Shown here: positions 1 through 12,278 of the stretch, piece by piece
How the letters are laid out: the number at the start of each line of letters is the position of its first letter
Numbering within the stretch: position 1 is the first letter of the stretch
Assembly: GCA_024195585.1 (NCBI GenBank)
Contig: SWBL01000302.1
Coordinates: 1 to 64,000, forward strand
DNA length: 64,000 nt
Reading direction: 5' to 3'
Source of the DNA: Aureobasidium sp. EXF-3400
Taxonomy: Eukaryota; Ascomycota; Dothideomycetes; Dothideales; Saccotheciaceae
Made by a program: the position numbers and the translations under genes
Notes under the pieces: model-generated
Databases searched by the model: none
The model's input: only the letters and a program-made list of their open reading frames with translations
Told to the model about the DNA's origin: nothing

Positions 1-90
1 GTAGCTGGGAATCGAACCCAGAACCTTCTCCACTCAGTAATGCTCGAAGAGCAATGCTAAGAAGATGTCATACCACTAGACCACAACCCC
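1..90 (-). tRNA. tRNA-Ala (AGC), intron-containing, 3' end cut by window edge
   Basis: Read on the minus strand this folds as a tRNA. The acceptor 5' strand is GGGGTTG, the D arm is GTC/GAC around TAGTGGTAT, the anticodon stem is TCTTC/GGAGA, the variable loop is AGGTT and the T arm is CTGGG/CCCAG around TTCGATT (the B box). The anticodon loop TTAGCA-T gives anticodon AGC (Ala). An intron of about 22 nt, with its own GCTC/GAGC hairpin, sits after position 37, the canonical place. The last acceptor bases and discriminator lie outside the window. One acceptor pair (6:67) looks mismatched, so the anticodon identity is likely rather than certain. Confidence 0.75.
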
Positions 91-857
91 ATTTGATGAG
101 GGGCATTTTGTCTTTGTTATTTATAATGCTAGAATGAGCTGAGAAAGAAGAACGCCATGCGCAAATGCCCACGTTACGATGCAAAAGCATTGGGGGTGTG
201 ATAGATAGGCAAAGTTCGCGGCCTGCAATGCCCTACCATAGAAGCTAAAGACATAATAGTGTGATTTGATCGAGTTGATCATTGTGTCAAATGGTCGAGG
301 TAACTAGCACTGGAGACATATTGATCATGGTCGAGGTTCTCCAGAAGCATCTTATGAACAATGATTACAGTAATATCTCAACGACCATATATAAGGTAGT
401 GGTAAAAGTACTACACGAAGATTGCAATATGTAGAGGAACATGTAAAGCTGGCTATATCATAATTAGAGCATGTTGCTGCCGTGTTATGAGCGATTTACT
501 GTCGGAAGGCATTGTTTCCAGGGCGACCCTGGCAAAAACCAGTTGACCCGAACGTCTTTGTCAGGGGTGCCTGAAGAAAAAAAAAGAGGATTAATGAGGC
601 ACGTTTGATAAGAGCAGTGAGATATTGGTTGAGTGATGCAACGTGCGTAGCTGCGCGAGTTTGTTTTCTGTTACTGTAATTCTATGCTATACGTCGTTCG
701 GTGTTCCTGCACCTAGCAATAATCCATCCTTACATCCTATTGTTACACTCCGATCCCGATGTACCCATGGTATACCCATTCCGTGCCATCCATGTATCCT
801 TTCCTCCCTTTCTCCTCCAGCTCCAGTGTTCGTACAGTAAATAATGTCATAAGCTCA
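91..857. other. Intergenic, no gene seen
   Basis: AT-leaning spacer between the tRNA and the 3' end of the SPT21-like gene. Short open frames on both strands lack codon bias, splice structure or known motifs. It probably holds the tRNA upstream sequence and the regulator's 3' UTR. Confidence 0.5.
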
Positions 858-3800
858 TCATGTGGTGGTAGTGGTGGTATTTGCCTGCTCGGTAGAGACG
901 TCAACAGATGTTGACGCGTGCAGAGCAGTGGTTGCATTGGTGATTCCCGCAATGGCGGTGTCACTAGGATTGCTGGTTACAGCAGCGCCAACATCGACAT
1001 TCAAGATATCAAAGTCGTCAAAGTTGAAGTCGAGAGATCTTCCAGGCGTCAGGAAGGTCGGCATGGCATCCGAGAACTCGAATTGACGACCAGGGCTGAG
1101 GAATGGCGCCTCATGGTGGGCATCGCTCAGCAGTTGTGTTAGTTGGCGAGTAAAGGGCGTCATCTGATTTCTAGACGGCGATGACAAGTTTGCCCATCTC
1201 GAAGGAGTTGTCGGGAAGAGGTTCTTAGCCTCAGCCGAGCTAAAGGTGGGCAGGAACGTCGAGCCTTGATTACCGCTGGGCGTACGCGTGTTGCGCGCTA
1301 CAGTGCGGAGCGAAGAGCGCGAGGGCGTAGGTGTCTTGAGAAGAGTATCTTGACAAGTGGCGTTCCGTTCGGGGGTCTTGCGAGGTGTCTTGAACACGTT
1401 AGGCGAGCACTCGAATAGATGTGCAAGGTCATCGTCTTCTTGATCTTTGGGTGGGCAGTTCTCCTTGTTGGGTTCCTCAACGAACGCCATCTCGATTATG
1501 GTGCTGGATGGAGGCTTTGAACCAGGGAGGGCCAAGTCGTCGAGCGTCTTCATCTGACCGTTTCTCTCACGTGGAGATGGGAACAGCAAGCGACGTGTCG
1601 GTCTGGGAGTCTCTTCTGCCTCAACTTCGATGGGGCTCTCTTGCGAGCCAACGAAGCGAGCGGGACTACTCTGGATGGCACGATGCAATGCTGCGTCCAG
1701 CTCGGGACCAGTCCACTGCTTTTCGTTGTCATTACGCTTCGGCTGAGGTTGCACGCTGCTTGCTCTCGGACGAGTGACAGGTGGGACAGTTTCCTCAGTG
1801 GTTCGCTCCTCACTAGATCGGCTGTTACTGTCGTCGTCAGGCTGAGCAGCATCAGTGTACAATGCTGAAGGCTGATCAACAAAGTAATCAGATTGTGGCT
1901 CTGATGGACCGGCAGGTGGCATGGCCTTGCGCTGTTGCTTCTTGCTTTTGATTGCCTGCTTCTTGACCCACTTGTCAGAAGGTCTCATGACTCTGAACTT
2001 GTTGAACCAAAGGCCGCAAGCTATTCCTGTCAGTGTGTGATCACGTTTTGTAGATCGCTCAACTTACGATTGCACACTTGCATAGTGTCAAAGCCCACCG
2101 TTGCGTCTTGTGATTCCTTCGTCTTACGCATCGACTTGATGATACGATACTTGGTAGACTTCTGGGTTTCAGGGTCTCGGGTGAGCACCTCTACACCGAT
2201 GGTCACAGTTTCATTCTCTGCAGGATCCATATCTTCCGGACACCCCTCGACCGACTTCACAAAGAGATGACGCCAGGTTGGGGTTTCGATAGCTCCACAG
2301 TGACCACAGAAAGGAGGCATCTCACCATTCTCGATGGACTTCTGAAGCTTATCCTGGATGTTCTTTTTTCTCTGTGCGCCAGAGCCACTACGAGGTGCTT
2401 TCATTTCAGTAGGAGCAGGCGAAGCTGCATCAGATCTGACAACCATTGACGCAGATCTTGCCATACTTGGCTTGTTGGATTGTGTTTTAGGTGGTAGCGC
2501 GACAGAATTTCTACGCGAAGCCTGAGCCAACACAGCATTGCGGGCCTTCTTGCGCGAGATCTCTGCCTGAGCTGCGGCTGCCTCGTCCATTACTCCGGTA
2601 TGTGACATCTGCATCCTTGTAGGCAACAACTCGGGAGGTCCGGGCGTCTGCTCGATGAAGGAGATTCCGGAAGGGGGCGCTTGTGTCCTAGGTCTGTATT
2701 GGGCGGCGATTTGCATGTCCTCGTCACACACCGATCGATCTTCGTCATCATCGTGGCACTCAAATGCAGAGCTCATGTAGCCAGAATCAGCTGGTCTGGA
2801 GAAGGATGGTAGCCCTGGACTAGAAGGCTCAGGAAGAAGAGGTGGCGACGATGGGAAATCGGTAGGAGTAATGCCATTGTGATCATTTACAGCATCCTCG
2901 GGGGAGCTCATAGCCGAGTCAGGGGCGAGGCAGTTGGGACTTGGGTCGTATGGAGAGTTGTAGGTTTGGGCTCTGGCAAGAGATGATTCACGGCGGAGGA
3001 TACTTCCAGAGTTGGGACGAGATCCAGGCAGATTGATCTGTGGGACCGGCGTCGGCACTCTGGGTGGCGGTTCCAGCGAGTGACCCATCATACCAGGACG
3101 CATGGCAACGGGCTTGTGTACACGAATAGATGCAGCAGTACTGGCCGTGACGCGCAACGAATCCGATGAGCCACCAAAGGCAGACTTGCCACGCCAGTCA
3201 GCCTGTGTCACCTTTACTCTCTTTCTTGCCGGACCCTCCTCTTGATATTGCTCCGATCCAGCCATAGATCCTCTGCGTTCATGGTGCATGTCACTCTGTA
3301 CCGACATCCGTGATGATGGCCTAGGGATGTTCTCGGCGGGATATGGCTGAGGTCCAGATTGATTCATGGAGGGACTATTGACTCGGCTTGGAGGGCCGCT
3401 GTATGACGGTGTTGGGCCAGAGAAGGATTGTTGGCCATTGAAGCTAGCATTAGAGCCTTGTCGTGGACGTTGAAAAGACATCATGTCGTGGTCCACGGTT
3501 TCGGGTCTCATCTGTGTAGGCGTCATACCTTCTTCAAAGGGAGCTCCGAGAGAAAGACCAGTTTGCGAGAAGGAAGCGGACCAGGCGTTAGGATCGAAGC
3601 CGGCAGACATGGCGGGGTTGATGTTGCGGTAAATCTCCATGCTCTTGAGGAAGTCACCCTGGACGGGCTTGGGGACCGGGACCAGCCTCAGTTTGACTTC
3701 CAACGTCTCCTTGACTCCATTAGAGAAAAGGCCCATGATGTTCTTGCAGACGCGTCCAGTGATCATCGTCTTGGACTGATATGCAGGGGCAGTAGGGGTG

Positions 3801-4218
3801 GGTGAGGCGGCGGCAAGCACGGACGACAGCATTCCTTGGCCCACCAGCGGCGTTTCATACTCGGAGTAGTCGTAGGCATAGATGGTGAAGTCGCCTTGGG
3901 TGAGACGCGACACGAGTTCTGGACTGGCCGAAACGATGGCGCGGATACATGTGCGTAGCTCGATGACACCGATCTGGGTGTTTTCGTCGATAGGGACCGT
4001 AGGGACGTGGAGGATATCGGGAAAGCGAGCGAGGCAATTGGTCTTGTTCTCGTTGTCGAACGTGTACAGAACCTTGACTACGGGAATATCAGCAGGAGTT
4101 TGTGCCCTCGAAGATTCATCAAATTACCTCTCATAGGACGCGTCGGGATATCGAGAAATGGATTTCCTGGTGACTGCGACGCGTCTATGTCCATAGCGAA
4201 GGATGCCGGAGACGACAT
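858..4218 (-). CDS. spt21: Ams2/Spt21-type GATA zinc finger regulator
   Basis: Three exons (4128-4218, 2068-4077, 858-2020) encode about 1087 aa. The introns at 4078-4127 and 2021-2067 keep the frame. The N-terminal ~150 residues match the Ams2/Spt21 N-terminal domain (VKVLYTFDNENKTNCLARF, then the GDFTIYAYDYSEYETPLVGQ segment). A long Ser/Pro-rich linker follows. The GATA-type finger starts CGHCGAIETPTWR, and its second cysteine pair CNPCGLWFNKF is created only by splicing the second intron, which supports the model. Known relatives (S. pombe Ams2, yeast Spt21) control histone gene transcription in the nucleus. The loop between the two CxxC pairs is about 75 residues, far longer than the usual 17-18. 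The start ATG at 4218 is the first in the reconstructed frame. The C-terminus ends in a Thr tract. Confidence 0.87.
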
Positions 4219-4998
4219 GGTGTGTGGAAGGCGAAATTGGAAGGTTGTGGGTGACGGAAGTCGACAGAGAGTCTCTCGGGTTACAGCATGCTAGGGACAG
4301 AGACGAGCAGATGAGAAGGAGCGATGGGCGTGTCGATTGTCGAAAGGTCGAAGGAAGGAATTGAAACGGACGCGAAGAAACAAAGACGGAATTACAAGAT
4401 CGCTATGATCTCAGACAGGGAGGTTGGTTGCAAGATTGACGATGTCGAAGACGAGACAGATTTAGGAGCGTGACACGCGCGCGTTTGAGGTCCGAGCAGC
4501 CAAATAGCCAATTCAGAGGTATGCCGTCACAAATCGCTGTCACCGTTGGCAACATAGACTTGCTCAAGAATGTGAAGACGTTATCTCTCAGTCACTACCG
4601 TTCATCGAGGGCTTGAACGACTCTATATACTTCTGTCCGAAGATGGAAAGAGTCACAGATGTATCTCGGGGTTGTAGATACGGAAGGAACGATGCTGACT
4701 ACTGCACAATGCCACAAGCCCAGCACATCAAGCGCACAAGTGGTCAGTGCGCTTTATCCGTGCGCATAACTCAATCTTATCGCAGACATACCGATGAAGA
4801 CCGCCTAACTTCTGACACAAATATCAGTATCCTAACTAACGTTGTGTGTTAATCTCGTCACTGCCGTAGAGAGTGATCAAACAGTTCTTAGGAACGTGTT
4901 TCAGCGGCAAAATGAGTTTTGACGGGCCTTGAGATGCACAACCCTCCTGCGTGAATGACAAAATTACAGATTATGTACAAACTCCAGAGATTTTGTGC
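4219..4998. other. Intergenic: regulator promoter and DAK 3' region
   Basis: The 5' flank of the SPT21-like gene, on the 4219-4500 side, and the 3' flank of dihydroxyacetone kinase. No credible coding frame or splice-linked exon was found. No repeat was seen. Confidence 0.5.
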
Positions 4999-7000
4999 TC
5001 AAGCCTCAGCAAGACCAGTCAAGAACTCTGAAAGGCCATAGGCACCAGGATCTGGAACCTCCTTGAAGCCCTCGTTACCAACATACACAGATCTTCCAAG
5101 ACTGGCCTTCATTCCCTTGGTTGCATCTGATCCTTTCTTAGCTGCCTGGGCTGCCTTCTTCAGATCGTTCGTCGCTGCCAGCTGCTCGATGAACGGCTCA
5201 AGTGCGTCTACTAGAGTTCTGTCACCAGGTCTGGCTGGTGTGTATTTACCAAGACCTTCCAGAGCCTGCTTAGCTGCTTTAGCCCAAACCTCGGTTGTTA
5301 CTTCTTTCTTTCCAGAATCTGGTGACTGAGAAAGCAGACCAGCGGCTAAAGCGTTCAAGAAGATGGCGTAGATGGCTCCACTGGTTCCGTCCATCGACGT
5401 CTCAATTACCGAGATAATACGACCCAGAAAGATTGCGGCGTCCGTCGTGTCGAGGTCAGAGCTCATGAGCTGGAGCACCGAATCTGCTCCACGCTTAAGA
5501 CCTATACCGCAATCGCCATCACCGACGATGGTATCGTAGTGAGTGACATCTGGTTCAGCAGCAATTACGCGCTCCAAACCAGCCTTGAGCACTTTCTTGG
5601 CCTCTCCATTATTAACTAGATGTACGTTAGCACGTGCTTAGGGGACCAAGGGAGTGAACCTACGTGTGAGGTTGCTAGATATTTCTTGCTTGCCATCAGT
5701 CACGGCAGTCTTCCTTCGGTCTGCTGCATTTGACTTATTTTCCCAGGTTGAAGTGCTGATCGGTGTGGACCAGCCAGTAACTTCTGAAGGAGCGTCAAGC
5801 AATTGCAGCAGAGTCTTGTCCAAGCCAGTATCCTGCAGCTTGAGCAGAGAAATACTGAAGCCAATGCCGTTCAGACTGGTCATGAAAGTGCCAACAAGCA
5901 CTCTGACAGGTCTGATACTGTAGTGCTTCTTGAGTTGGTCCAGCACTTCGGTAGCGATGCCGCCCATCTCAAGTACGCTGACACCACCGAGATTGTTGAT
6001 CAAGACCACTGTCTCGTCTTCGCTGGAGACCTTGAGGAAACCACGTTCCTTATCTTCCTCGTCCAGCATGTGTGCTAACATCTGTTCGACCAGGTCGGGT
6101 AGATCTGCTTTCGTTCGCTCGGAGCCCGCTTCGTTGTGGATACCTGACAGAGACAATTAGTATTGAGATTAGTTCAAGTGTCCCCGTTCGGCTTACCCAT
6201 TCCAATCTCAACCTCCTCAAACGTGAGTTCATCTTCGCCAGCTTCGGTGACCTTGCGACCAGGAACATGAACATGCGAGAGGGAAGATCCAATGGATACG
6301 ATGTTGTCAGCAGTCAGTTTGGCGACATGGTGTACGTCTTTGAGAGGTGCTCTGTTGACCAGTGTCAGCCCTTGTCGTCGAGTCCAAACGTCCTGTGACA
6401 TACCCAGTAGCGGCCAGTGCTCCAGCAATCTTTTGCACAAGAACTGTTCCTGCGATACCTCTTCTACCAACCTTACCACCCTTAGATCTGGGCACACCAG
6501 CGTCGTCACCAACAACAACCATCTCAATGTCGACTCCTGTCGCTCTGGCTTTCTGTAACATATGTCAGTAATGGTCTACATACTCACGAGCTGGAGAAGC
6601 ATACCTCGACTCCCATACCGAAGTTGAGCACGTCTCCCGTGTAATTAAGAACGATGACCAGAACACCTTTCGCCGTGTCAATACGACTTAGAAGACATCT
6701 CCTGACCTGCTCTGCTGAGGGCGAGGCAAAAATGGTTCCAGAGACAGCTCCAGACAAGATACCGGGCCCAACCAAGGCTGCAAAAGACGGCTCATGCCCT
6801 GCACCACCACCAGAAACAAGTGATACTTGAGAAGCCTTGTAGAGACCAGCATCACCACGGCGGAAGATGATCTTGTTCTCCGCGTCCAGGGCAACCGAAG
6901 GATTGGCAAAAGTGATTGACCTCAGGGCCGTGAGGACCAAGTGATTGGGATCATTGATGAAGTGTTTGGCAGCAGGATTATACGTCGAGGTTCCAGACAT
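4999..7000 (-). CDS. dak1: Dihydroxyacetone kinase
   Basis: Five exons (6605-7000, 6404-6552, 6197-6351, 5664-6143, 4999-5615) encode about 598 aa, the normal size for single-chain ATP-dependent Dha kinases. Introns are 48-53 nt with canonical ends. The N-terminal DhaK domain shows SLVSGGGAGHEPSFAALVG, LNYTGDVLNFG and SLSHVHVPGR, whose first His (about residue 208) is the expected covalent dihydroxyacetone-binding residue. The C-terminal DhaL domain carries GDGDCGIG and MDGTSGA, the Mg-ATP site. The enzyme phosphorylates dihydroxyacetone to dihydroxyacetone phosphate in the cytosol, feeding glycerol or methanol-type carbon into glycolysis and detoxifying Dha. No partner genes lie nearby. Confidence 0.95.
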
Positions 7001-8742
7001 GTTGATTCAAGAGGGTAGTCTTTACTTGGGAGTGATCAAGGAAGGATGGTAAGCATGAGAGAGGGGAAACAGGTCATAAGAAGTACCTTTGCACCGACCC
7101 ATCTCTCGTGTCCTGCCCCTCCAACGGGGACCACAAAAAACACCACCATCTGGTGCTCATCACGACCCCGCCATGTTCCTCCGAGGATCGCTGTTCGCAC
7201 CGACGCGGCGTTGATCCTTTTGCGGACCTCAGCCGACTTTCTGGGTGGCTTGCGGGGAAAGGTAAGCCACAGGCTTGGAGGCGGGGTTCTGGAAGGCAAC
7301 CGTAAGCAACCTCGACCTGTAAACACCACGACATGCTCAAGGGTCATCCTAGATCTTCGAAGTCCACAGTTGAATGCAGTATCTCGCCTCCGAACATCCG
7401 ACAGGGTGTCAATGAATGTGCTGAGGTACTGTTCTCTACTGGGTGTTCTTCCACATATCAGCCCAAGAAAATCGCATGACCTGGTTACCTTCGCTTTCTC
7501 AACACCCATGTTCGCTCAGCTGTCGCTACTCTGCTATTGCACTGAAAGACATCCACTGCTGTTGAGAAAGCTTGCCAGCTCAAAGTCAAGCCTGAACAAT
7601 GCCTCTGCGAGAGAACGACGTACCGATGCTGCATTTGCGAATATCCCAGATAGGGCGTATTTGGCGCCCTCTCTTCTTCAGAGGATATTTAATCTCAGTA
7701 TCAGATGCTGTCATCCAAGTTCGGACCCGATAATGTTAGCAGCACAGCCACCAGATAAGTGGTCGACTCCTTCCAAATTGATGATTACACCTCAGGCTAT
7801 CCGTCGTGTCTGAAGCTGTATGGTGTCTGGCAGAAAACCAATCGCTGCGATGTCTCCGGCTCAAACGCGACAAGGTATGGAGCACAAGATAGCGACTGGC
7901 TAAATAGGTAAGAGCGCCACACAATGTTCAAATGTGGTAGGTATGGTCCGCAGATATTTGGAGTAGCATACCCCAGCTGTGCCTTGATGGATCATCGTCA
8001 ACGGTAAGAGCTTCTTTGAACATGCAATCAGTTACAAGCATGGTTCAATGTGTAAGGAGCGGCTGAGCTCTTGCGAGAAACGCTCCAACGAGCTCTCCGA
8101 TGGACAAACGTTGTCCCATAACCGAGCAGCCATGATCTGGAAGGCCGCTCAGTCAAATCGAAGAGATAGGTAGGAAGGTTCACGACAAGATGAACAAAGA
8201 GTGTGCAACGAAGGAAGCTGCCAACACCACCGGCAGCAGAAACGCATGCAAGAAGAGAAACTGTCACCTAGGTGCCGGCCACAACACCTTCGCTTTCTTC
8301 TCAGTCTGCTTCCGCCAGCCTTGCTTCGATGGGCAATGTGTATTATTCTGACTATAGTTCGGGTCCGCACTCTATTCAACAGTCAGTATTGAGAAATCTA
8401 TTCAATTCGGTTCTTACCATTGTGTTAGATTCCACCATCAGTACCTATTGTCGGTCAATGGAAAGTTGCTTAATTGATGTGAAGAGCACAATAGGATCTG
8501 AATGTATTCTCGAAAACCACCTACTACTCACCACCACAATGGACAGCTTGGCTATCGAAGCCGGGGTAATAACTCTGGTTCTAGAGAGACACCTTTTTCC
8601 TCCCTTCATCCACATCATCGCTTTGCTTCTTCATCTTCTTCTTGTTGTTCCATTACATCCGACTGGCTCGGGTTTTTGCTTACGCTATCCTTCCTTCGTT
8701 GTCATCTCCCGTTGTCTTGCTGGTCAAGACCTTTCGATCGTC
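7001..8742. other. Long intergenic stretch, no supported gene
   Basis: About 1.7 kb between divergent genes (DAK on minus, the F-box-like gene on plus). Open frames on both strands overlap each other in 7036-7813 with no motif or compositional support. The stretch 8600-8740 is rich in C and T and probably belongs to the 5' leader of the next gene, although its frame stays open back to 8272. Confidence 0.45.
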
Positions 8743-10218
8743 ATGTCTTTCACCGAGACCTGTTCTTCTGAGTTCCACGTCGACATCGACTTTGGTTCAT
8801 CACTCACACTTAGCAACCCTATCGCAGATCCTGTTGAGGTTCCGTTCCGCTTCCGCGACTTGCCCAAGGAACTACGCTTCATGGTCTACGAGCACGCTTT
8901 GTCGTTCGACTCAATTGACAAGTACTGCAACGACTACCTGGATCTGGAACTCCTGCGTAACGCATCTGACATCAAAGGGCCCGCTCCCAACGTCGAGAAG
9001 GCTTGTCCATCCATCCTCTTGGTCAGCAAAGACATCACCGAAGAAGCACTTCCCATCCTGTATCAGACTCCACTCAATCTGTCCGTCGGTATCTTCAAGG
9101 CCCACCTTCAGGATCTCATTGCACCCGAGTTGCTTCGTAACCTTCGTTACGTTAACCTCTCGGATGCCGGAACTCGTCACCTTACTTTCCCTCCTCATCA
9201 CTGCTTTGGCGGACTTTGCTATGCTGCCGTTGAGCTGGCTGCCATTCTCAGACCTGGCCACTCGCTCAAGTCTCTCACTCTGAGCTACACCTCAACCTAC
9301 CTGTCCCTTCATCTCAAAGACTGTCTCAATGTCAAAGACAAGCCCTGCGGTATCAAGAGCTGGTCTCACAACTTGCTCAGATCTCTCAAGGAGCTACACA
9401 ATGTCGAGAAAGTCTCTCTCGCCATCGAGTGGTCTGAGGAGGTGAAGCAGGATGCCATCCAGTCCATGAAGGGTCCGGCCCTTGGTTTCCTCGCCCTGCC
9501 TCTCAATGTTCGCCAGAAGATCTACGGCTACGCTGCCGACCACAACGATGGTCCTCGTGCTCTCAGACGTGCTACCAAGGAGCTTGCATTCAACCAAGAC
9601 CCCACCTTCGAAGGTCTAACCACTCCCACCATCTTCCTCCTGAACAAGCAGATCGAATCCGAAGCCTCGGAGGTCATCTACTCCAAGCCCTTCGTGATCA
9701 AGGACCTGTACCCTATGATCAACAGCACATTCCTCAAGATGGACGACTTCTTCAGCCTCGGCGTCTTCAAGAGAATCCGCCACTTGGAGCTATCAATCAC
9801 AGACTACAACCACCTCAGCATGCTTCCCACCATCGCTTCCGTTCTCAAGCGCCGCCGCAAGTCCAAATTGCAATCTCTACATCTTCACTTTGCTGAACCT
9901 CGCTCCAAGCGTCTGATTCTGTCTGCTGCTGAGTACTACCCTGACCATGTCATCTACTCTTGTATGCGCAGCCTCAACTACCTCAGAGGCATTGTCAACG
10001 AAGTCACCATCACGGGCAGCATGCCTGAATGCTTCACTGCTCCCATCATCCACAATATGGGCTTGCAGTCGCTGACAGAGGAGGCAAAGCCTGTGATGGT
10101 GTTCAACTTCCAGGGACATGTGGTTGATGTGCATGAGGTGCAGGGATCCGCACTCTACAGAAAGAAGCGTGGTCTTCTTGTGGATTCTGGCGGTATGGAG
10201 CAGACGCAGATCGATTGA
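8743..10218 (+). CDS. F-box-like protein with two related halves
   Basis: An intronless frame of 491 aa starts at the ATG at 8743. The frame is open upstream to 8272, but that part is Leu/Ser-rich, pyrimidine-driven and unlike the rest, so I treat it as leader. Two segments look like the fungal F-box or F-box-like start: FRFRDLPKELRFMVYEHAL near residue 33 and LGFLALPLNVRQKIYGYAAD near residue 247. Each is followed by a leucine-rich stretch about LLVSKDI or FLLNKQIESEA, typical of the many lineage-expanded fungal proteins of this kind. Substrate and role are unknown. The internal duplication is inferred from these two matching landmarks. Confidence 0.8.
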   Translation: MSFTETCSSEFHVDIDFGSSLTLSNPIADPVEVPFRFRDLPKELRFMVYEHALSFDSIDKYCNDYLDLELLRNASDIKGPAPNVEKACPSILLVSKDITEEALPILYQTPLNLSVGIFKAHLQDLIAPELLRNLRYVNLSDAGTRHLTFPPHHCFGGLCYAAVELAAILRPGHSLKSLTLSYTSTYLSLHLKDCLNVKDKPCGIKSWSHNLLRSLKELHNVEKVSLAIEWSEEVKQDAIQSMKGPALGFLALPLNVRQKIYGYAADHNDGPRALRRATKELAFNQDPTFEGLTTPTIFLLNKQIESEASEVIYSKPFVIKDLYPMINSTFLKMDDFFSLGVFKRIRHLELSITDYNHLSMLPTIASVLKRRRKSKLQSLHLHFAEPRSKRLILSAAEYYPDHVIYSCMRSLNYLRGIVNEVTITGSMPECFTAPIIHNMGLQSLTEEAKPVMVFNFQGHVVDVHEVQGSALYRKKRGLLVDSGGMEQTQID

Positions 10219-10650
10219 ATGATCGAGAAAAAAGAGGGGAGCTTCTGTGGATGTTTGTCATCTCGGAGCAGAAGAAAACCAAGAGACGGAGAAAACACAT
10301 TGAGAAAAGAGATGGAAAAAATGGATTGAGGGAAGGAATGGCAACAGACTGAGAAAAGAGATGGAGTGGAAGTTTGCAGGCTGCTTTGAAGACTTCGACT
10401 GATGATGAGCATTTGGTGTTTCCTTTTGTCTTTTACAGGTCTTGATCTCCTCTGATCTTTCTTTTCTGCAACAAACAACTCGACTAGAAGGTTCTGCTTT
10501 TTCATACAACAACAGTATATCTTAGAAAAATTTGAGACTGCTCAAAACCACTTCTTCTTAATGCTTCCTTTATTGTGACAACCATTTCGTTATTACTAAA
10601 CTCCTCAGGACCAATTTTCCTCCATTTTTAACAAAATGGCTACCCTCCGA
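10219..10650. other. Convergent 3' region
   Basis: Purine-rich spacer holding the 3' ends of the F-box-like gene (plus) and the MFS gene (minus). GAGAAAA-rich runs at 10285-10360 repeat loosely (two GAGAAAAGAGATGGA-like copies). No gene was seen. Confidence 0.45.
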
Positions 10651-12278
10651 TCACAGCTCAATCTTAAACTTCTCTCTAATCGTCTTGCCATACCTGTAGA
10701 ATAGCAGAGGCGCAGGAGCAATAGCAAGCGCAAGGAACCCAAACACACTGCCACCCCAACCATATCCCAAAGCTTTAAACAAAGTAGGTGCAAGCAACGG
10801 CACTATACCACCAAACAGACTTCTGAATACTGCACCAGCAGCAATAGCAGAAGCAGCATACTTTTCAAACGAATCAATGTAGTAGTTTTGCGTGCAGTTC
10901 AAGATCATCACTTGACCTGCACCGTAGAAGTAGGTAGCGGTGATGGCAAGAGCCCAGTGTGCGTGTTTCTCCACAGCCCAGAAGAAGCAGAATAGAGATA
11001 CTGGGATGAGGACGGCGCCGATATTTGCCAGAGGAAGACGGTATTCAGGAACTGGATCGCAGTTGTTGCGTTTGCCGAGTGCTTTGTACACGCGATCGAT
11101 TTGAGGTACCAAGAACCAGACAGAAGTCAAGAAGCCTAGGCCAGGTCCGAGGTATAGGAGACCAACTTGTTCGGTGGTGAACCCATAATCGCCTTCAAAG
11201 ATCGCTTGCATGTTGGTGTAGATGCTATATGTGGTGCCAAAAATGAGGGCTTGGTAGGCGCTCATGATAAGCACAATGGGTTGGGTGATGATTTTGAAAG
11301 GCCTCCCTAGAGAATGTGCCACCTTTTTGCTCAGAGGTCTGTCGTCTTCGCCTTCGAAGCGGTATTTGCCTACAGCTCCTTCTTCGGATTCCATGTTGGC
11401 CTTTCTGCGAGCGAGGAGGATAGGCGCGTAAGACTCGTGGAGGAAGAAGTAGCCGACTATGGTGTTCAGGAAGCAGATTATTGTCGTGGTCCAAAAGATC
11501 CAGCGCCAGCCTGCTCTTTGCACTATGATGCCGCCAAATAGGGGACCTAGAGTTGGTCCAAGAAGGGGGCCTAGAAGGTACCATCCAAAGACACCAGCTC
11601 TCTCTTCTGGTACAAACATATCTGAGAAAATGTTAGCATGAACGTATCAACATAGAGGACAAGGCTTAACCAACCACTGATCGTTCCACCGCCTGCAAGA
11701 TGTTAGCATGGATGTCTCAGCAAAGGGGGACAAGGCTTGACAAACCGTTCGCGATAGCCACGGCACCGAAGAAGCCCGAAATGGTTCTGACAGCCAGCAA
11801 AGTAGCAATGTTAGGAGCAAGAGCAGCCGGAATCTGCAGGATGGAGAATGCAGTGTAACAGTAAATGTAGACATTTCTTCTTCCGAAAGTTTCCGAAAGA
11901 GGAGCCAGAATCAGAGGTCCAATACCCAGCATAATCACAAAACCAGTAGTACAGCCGATAACATAGTCCTTCGTGGTGTTGAGATCATCAGCTATCTGTC
12001 GAATACCAGGACTGAACATGGAGGATGCCAGAGGAGAGAGAACTATATCTCATCAGTTTGGAGACCTAGTAACAAAGTCATGGTATCAACTTACTGGCCA
12101 TCAAAGCAATAATAGCTACGTTGGTCATCTTCTTCCTCTTTGGCCACTGTCTAGGATTACTGGCATCATTCTTTGAGAACGAGATCATCTCGCGACTGTC
12201 TCCGCCTTCTCCACCATCAACATGTCCGTTATGGAGCAAGGGCTCTCGCTCATCTTGTCCATTCTGTTGAGGACTCAT
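10651..12278 (-). CDS. MFS transporter, DHA1 type
   Basis: Four exons (12095-12278, 11746-12042, 11675-11692, 10651-11621) give 489 aa with about 12 predicted membrane segments. Motif A-like LAPLSETFGRRNVY and the GPTLGPLFGG segment place it in the drug:H+ antiporter-1 branch (polyamine, multidrug or small-molecule export at the plasma membrane). Substrate is unknown. The third exon is only 18 nt (GGTIS segment), and the two introns flanking it, 11693-11745 and 11622-11674, are nearly the same sequence (see findings). I chose the ATG at 12278 over one at 12377 because the sequence from there (MSPQQNGQDEREPLL) is a typical acidic cytoplasmic tail. Confidence 0.9.

Noticed and set aside
7046..7813. 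255-codon plus-strand frame upstream of the F-box-like gene
   Set aside because: Overlaps minus-strand frames of similar length, has Ser/Arg-rich random composition and lacks motifs or splice links.
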